The notes below the pieces were generated by a model. It was not told the origin of the DNA and did not search any database. It worked only from the letters and a program-made list of their open reading frames with translations. The translations under genes and the position numbers were made by a program. Shown here in pieces: positions 35,677 through 38,203 of a stretch of DNA of 38,203 bases (positions are counted from its first letter, which is position 1; every line of letters starts with the position of its first letter). Origin of the DNA: Hofstenia miamia (taxonomy: Eukaryota; Xenacoelomorpha; Acoela; Hofsteniidae). The stretch is from assembly GCA_900660155.1 (NCBI GenBank), contig CABFPE010000538.1, forward strand, positions 335,698-373,900. Direction: 5' to 3'.

Positions 35677-35758
35677 ACTAAATTATATTCAACATAAACA
35701 TTTAGCATAAAAAAATTTATTTGTGCATTGAAGTAAATATAACTGTTTCCAATTTTAG

Positions 35759-35917
35759 GATATTAAAATTCAAATAAAGAAATCAAAAAATCGTTCCAAA
35801 AAAGAGTTGGTTCGGTTGAGTTTTGTAGATGTTGCAGATGGTTGCCTCGATCGTCACATGGACAACTGTGATGGAATTCTCTGTATGTTCTCCTTAAGTG
35901 AACCGAATAGCTTGGAA
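35759..35917 (+). CDS. Rab-like small GTPase, exon 2
   Basis: 53 codons between acceptor TTCCAATTTTAG and donor GTAATA, phase 0 at both ends. The peptide begins DIKIQIKKSKNRSKKELVRL. It continues with the beta-3/switch II segment RLSFVDVADGC (20-30, compare VRLQLWDIAGQ in Rab32) and then NCDGILCMFSLSEPNSLE (36-53, compare the A-G-A-F-V-V-F-D-I-x-R-x-x-S/T-F-E strand and loop). The G3 motif DxxG is altered: aspartate is followed by V-A-D-G, so the glycine is one place late and the catalytic glutamine is absent. The loop between beta-2 and beta-3 is longer and more basic than usual. G4 (NKxD) and G5 (SAK) must lie in exons beyond the window. Confidence 0.72.
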
Positions 35918-36256
35918 GTAATACTTTTGCTAACAATTAAAAACTTCTATGCATGAAAACACAATTAATCTTTCTTAACTAAGCAGTAGATGACATCCTT
36001 ATATTTTTACCGACAATATTCCAATTTTTGTTTATATTCTTTAAGTAACTTAAATTTCTTAAATTTTAATTTAAATAATGTTTTAGAAAACTATGATATC
36101 AATTGAATAAAAAATAAAACACTAGATTTAGATCAATAAATAAATACATTTGAATGTATTAATTCTTTTAGTTCTTTAATATTTTTTGAAAATATATATC
36201 AATATTAATAGTAAATATTTGTAAATATATCGGAGTCTTCAATATTATTGCATATA
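35918..36256 (+). other. start of GTPase intron 2, nothing else seen
   Basis: AT-rich intron sequence between the exon 2 donor and the Tc1-like insertion. TA at 36255-36256 is the left half of that element's target duplication. Confidence 0.5.
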
Positions 36257-36283
36257 CAGTAATGGAAAAAAAATTCGGCAGCC
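36257..36283 (+). repeat. Tc1-like outer left repeat
   Basis: CAGTAATGGAAAA...TTCGGCAGCC, inverted match to 37918-37945 with a few mismatches and a one-base gap. Confidence 0.8.
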
Positions 36284-36458
36284 CATGATTTGTCATAAAT
36301 ATTTCTAAGAAATGGTTGCGAAGAATGTCGTTGGTATTTTTTATTAGATTTGGTGTTGTAGAAAGAGGAATTCATCAATATTGAAACATAATTTTCACTG
36401 TTTACTTAAAATTTGAAGGAGAAATGCTACAATATTTTAGTTAGCTAAACTTTCCTTT

Positions 36459-36480
36459 GGAAAAATGTATTTGGCCACCT
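36459..36480 (+). repeat. Tc1-like inner left repeat
   Basis: 22 bases beginning GGAAAAATGTATT and ending CCACCT, inverted match (20/22) to 37731-37752. Confidence 0.8.
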
Positions 36481-37670
36481 CAGACCAAATCAGTCTATTT
36501 ATATTGAAAATGTCTAATAACAGGCCTTCTTCGCCATATATGATGTCTAGTTACATTCCCCTTGCAATCCGCGAGTTGATTATCTCAAAACATTTGGAAG
36601 GAATGAGTCAACGTAATATAGCCCGACTTGTAGAGCGACCTCGAAGTACTGTCGGGGATATCATCAAACGTTTCATTTCTGAAAACATCATTGACCCAAA
36701 GCCAAAGTCCAGAAGTCCAAAGAAGTCCTTCAAAACCTCTCAATCAAAACGTTTCATTTCTGAAAACATCATTGACCCAAAGCCAAAGTCCAGAAGTCCA
36801 AAGAAGTCCTTCAAAACCTCTCAATCAGCTCTTGTGTGTCTTTCAAAGCAAAATCCTAGGAAGACTTCAGAGGAACTTTGTAAGGAATGGGCTGATGGTC
36901 ACTTCGTGACTGCAAGAACTGTGCGAAACATCCCGAAGAAGTACTCAATTGGGACCTTCGTGGCACCCTAAAAGCCATTCTTAACCTCAAAGCAATGATT
37001 ACGCCGGCTGAGGTTTGCCAATTTAATGCGAGTCAATTCATCTGAAGATTGGTCTAATGTTATATTTTCAGATGAGTCAAGATTTGAGCTATACTCATCA
37101 AAAAGAATGTTGATAAAGGGACCAACTGAGCAAAAGTTCAGATTATTGCCTTAATTTACTCGGAGCACCATGAAGTATGGTGGGCAGTTTGCAATGGTAT
37201 GGGGTGCAATATGGAAGTGTGGCCTTAGTAAGATTGTTCACATCACTGGTACTCTCCGAAGCTCTCAATGTGCTCGGATTCTCGAAAAGGAACTCTTGCC
37301 ACTCCTTACAAATGATTCAATATATCAACATGATAGTGTCCATGTCATCCCTCACAAGAAATGAAAAACTCTTCCATAATAATGGGTTTGCTATCCTTGC
37401 TGACCTACCTGGCCAATCTCCAGGCCTTAAAATTATCGAAAATATGTGGAAAGATATCAAATATCAATTGGACAGCATACTCTTTACGCTGAAGACGAGT
37501 TGTGCAGCGCAATAAGGAAAGAATTTTATGCAATTCCCAACAGCTTTATTGAAAGAATTTTTGCTTCAATCCCTGATCGCCTGAAGCTGTTATTCGCTCA
37601 AAGGGACACCCTACAAAATATTAAAAGAAAGAATTTTGTTGCTAAGTGCTTATATTGCGTCAATTATTAA
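36465..37670 (+). pseudogene. Tc1-like transposase, inactivated
   Basis: The N-terminal part is open from 36465 to 36968. The likely native start is an ATG nearer 36510-36540 (MSNNRPSS or MMSSYIPL), because 36465 lies in the inner repeat. It encodes a first helix-turn-helix (ELIISKHLEGMSQRNIARLV), a basic hinge duplicated by an 81-bp repeat, and a second DNA-binding part. The frame then has stops at 36969, 36996 and 37152. It still reads FANLMRVNSSEDW and IFSDESRF (first catalytic D, codon at 37071), MVWGAIWKCG, and QHDSVHV (second D, normally QDNAPCH). Two compensating frameshifts surround ADLPGQSPGLKIIENMWKDI (third residue E). The C-terminus EFYAIPNSFIERIFASIPDR is recognisable. It cannot make active protein. 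Confidence 0.85.
36666..36827 (+). repeat. perfect 81-bp tandem duplication
   Basis: 36666-36746 and 36747-36827 are identical over 81 bases (27 codons, frame kept). They cover the end of the first helix-turn-helix and the basic hinge (KRFISENIIDPKPKSRSPKK...). The lack of any difference between copies, in an otherwise decayed element, points to a very recent duplication or an assembly error. Confidence 0.93.
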
Positions 37671-37730
37671 TTTATGTATCATATTTTGAATTTACCTTTT
37701 TAGGCTTTGCTCATATGTTAAAATTTTTTC

Positions 37731-37752
37731 AGGTGTCCGAATACATTTTTCC
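37731..37752 (-). repeat. Tc1-like inner right repeat
   Basis: AGGTGTCCGAATACATTTTT and two more bases, inverted partner of 36459-36480. Confidence 0.8.
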
Positions 37753-37917
37753 AATACAAGTTTTCTAATTTGGATTAAAAATTAATAGCCAATTGTTCTT
37801 CTACATATTGTATGGTATTAAACATACAGATTTTCCTTTCTCAATCAAAGTAACACTTAGTTATAATCTTAGGCACACTATATCCAATTAATGTTCATTA
37901 TTTATTCAAAATAGCAA

Positions 37918-37945
37918 GGTGGTCGAATACATATTTCCAGTACTG
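37918..37945 (-). repeat. Tc1-like outer right repeat
   Basis: GGTGGTCGAATACATATTTC...CAGTACTG, inverted partner of 36257-36283, followed by TA. Confidence 0.8.
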
Positions 37946-37947
37946 TA

Positions 37948-38203
37948 GTACTAGTCAAAAAGATTGATACATGTGCATAAATTATATGCTATTAATGCAA
38001 TTACATGCAGTTGTCATCCATTTATATTATTATATACATATAATTCAAGATGAATATTGCCTTTTGAAGCTCAAAGAAATTCAATACGTAATGTGACGGC
38101 AGCAACTCTTTGTCAACAGTAGCTTTCATCAGATTTCACTTCACAAAAGATTCGGACAACCCTTAATTGATATTTTAATTAAAGTGTTAAGAATATATAT
38201 ATA
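37948..38203 (+). other. continuation of GTPase intron 2
   Basis: AT-rich, no acceptor followed by a GTPase-like frame. The window ends in the start of another (TA)n tract (38194-38203). Confidence 0.5.

Larger units (their letters stand above)
25918..35758 (+). other. 9.8-kb intron of the Rab-like gene
   Basis: Lies between phase-0 donor GTAACT and acceptor TTTCCAATTTTAG. It is filled with AT-rich sequence, (TA)n tracts, a hAT MITE (27064-27223), a LINE C-terminal relic (30756-30965) and a Tc1 relic (34640-35477). A minus-strand frame at 26758-26973 (NMPKNDLQSGLQKLGTILK) ending near a GTAAGA donor is protein-like, but has no acceptor or partner. A possible alternative terminal exon is at 27331. 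The stretches 27600-30700 and 31000-34600 show nothing else I can support. Confidence 0.65.
36257..37945 (+). mobile_element. Tc1-like element with doubled terminal repeats (IR/DR)
   Basis: A 1689-bp element flanked by TA (36255-36256, 37946-37947). The outer inverted repeats are 36257-36283 (CAGTAATGGAAA...) and 37918-37945 (complement CAGTACTGGAAA...). A second, inner pair lies at 36459-36480 and 37731-37752, 20 of 22 bases identical as inverted repeats, and similar to the outer repeat in direct orientation. So each end is about 215-225 bp with a repeat at both extremities, the arrangement called IR/DR in Sleeping Beauty-type Tc1 elements. The transposase gene inside is broken. It is inserted in the second intron of the Rab-like gene. 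Confidence 0.85.

Noticed and set aside
1..38203. CRISPR array or a bacterial-type gene cluster
   Set aside because: No regularly spaced repeats and no cas-like genes. Introns, LINEs and poly(A) signals show eukaryotic DNA.

Overview
The window is AT-rich, intron-containing metazoan DNA dominated by transposable elements. The basis for this is long (TA)n tracts, several LINE families, mariner, Tc1 and hAT elements, and spliced exons. The genes and repeats fit a marine-type invertebrate (cnidarian, mollusc or tunicate would all fit), but nothing seen fixes the phylum. There are no operons, CRISPR arrays, rRNA genes or tRNA genes.

Layout. 1-960: 3'-ward part of a jockey/CR1-like LINE reverse transcriptase (minus strand, runs off the left edge). 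2579-6880: two dead LINEs head to tail on the minus strand. One has a restriction-like-endonuclease (R2/NeSL-like) C-terminus; the other is an APE-type LINE whose (TAA)n tail abuts the first. 9886-11060: a non-autonomous hAT element with a near-perfect 8-bp target duplication, disrupted by an N and a foreign-looking segment ending in a Tn5 mosaic-end-like sequence (probable assembly artefact). 13994-15321: a complete mariner (DD34D) with intact transposase, identical 32-bp terminal repeats and TA duplication, possibly recently active. 23168-24502: an intact, apparently intronless SLC18B1-like vesicular (polyamine-type) transporter with a poly(A) signal. 25762-35917: two phase-0 exons of a divergent Rab32/38-like small GTPase separated by a 9.8-kb intron that carries a hAT MITE, LINE and Tc1 relics and microsatellites. 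The gene appears to continue past the right edge. 36257-37945: a Tc1-like element with double (IR/DR-type) terminal repeats, a broken transposase and a perfect 81-bp internal tandem duplication.

Only two host genes can be named by family: the transporter and the GTPase. A few further candidate exons (12226-12386 and 12826-13008 on minus; 19028-19204 and 27331-27462 on plus) rest on splice-site and reading-frame evidence only. Nothing shows that the transporter and GTPase work together. Both families act at vesicle or organelle membranes, but their adjacency is not evidence of a shared pathway.

I found no convincing new multi-gene system. The most unusual items are the GTPase with a damaged G3/switch II motif, the intact mariner, and the Tc1 element with nested terminal repeats and in-frame duplication.
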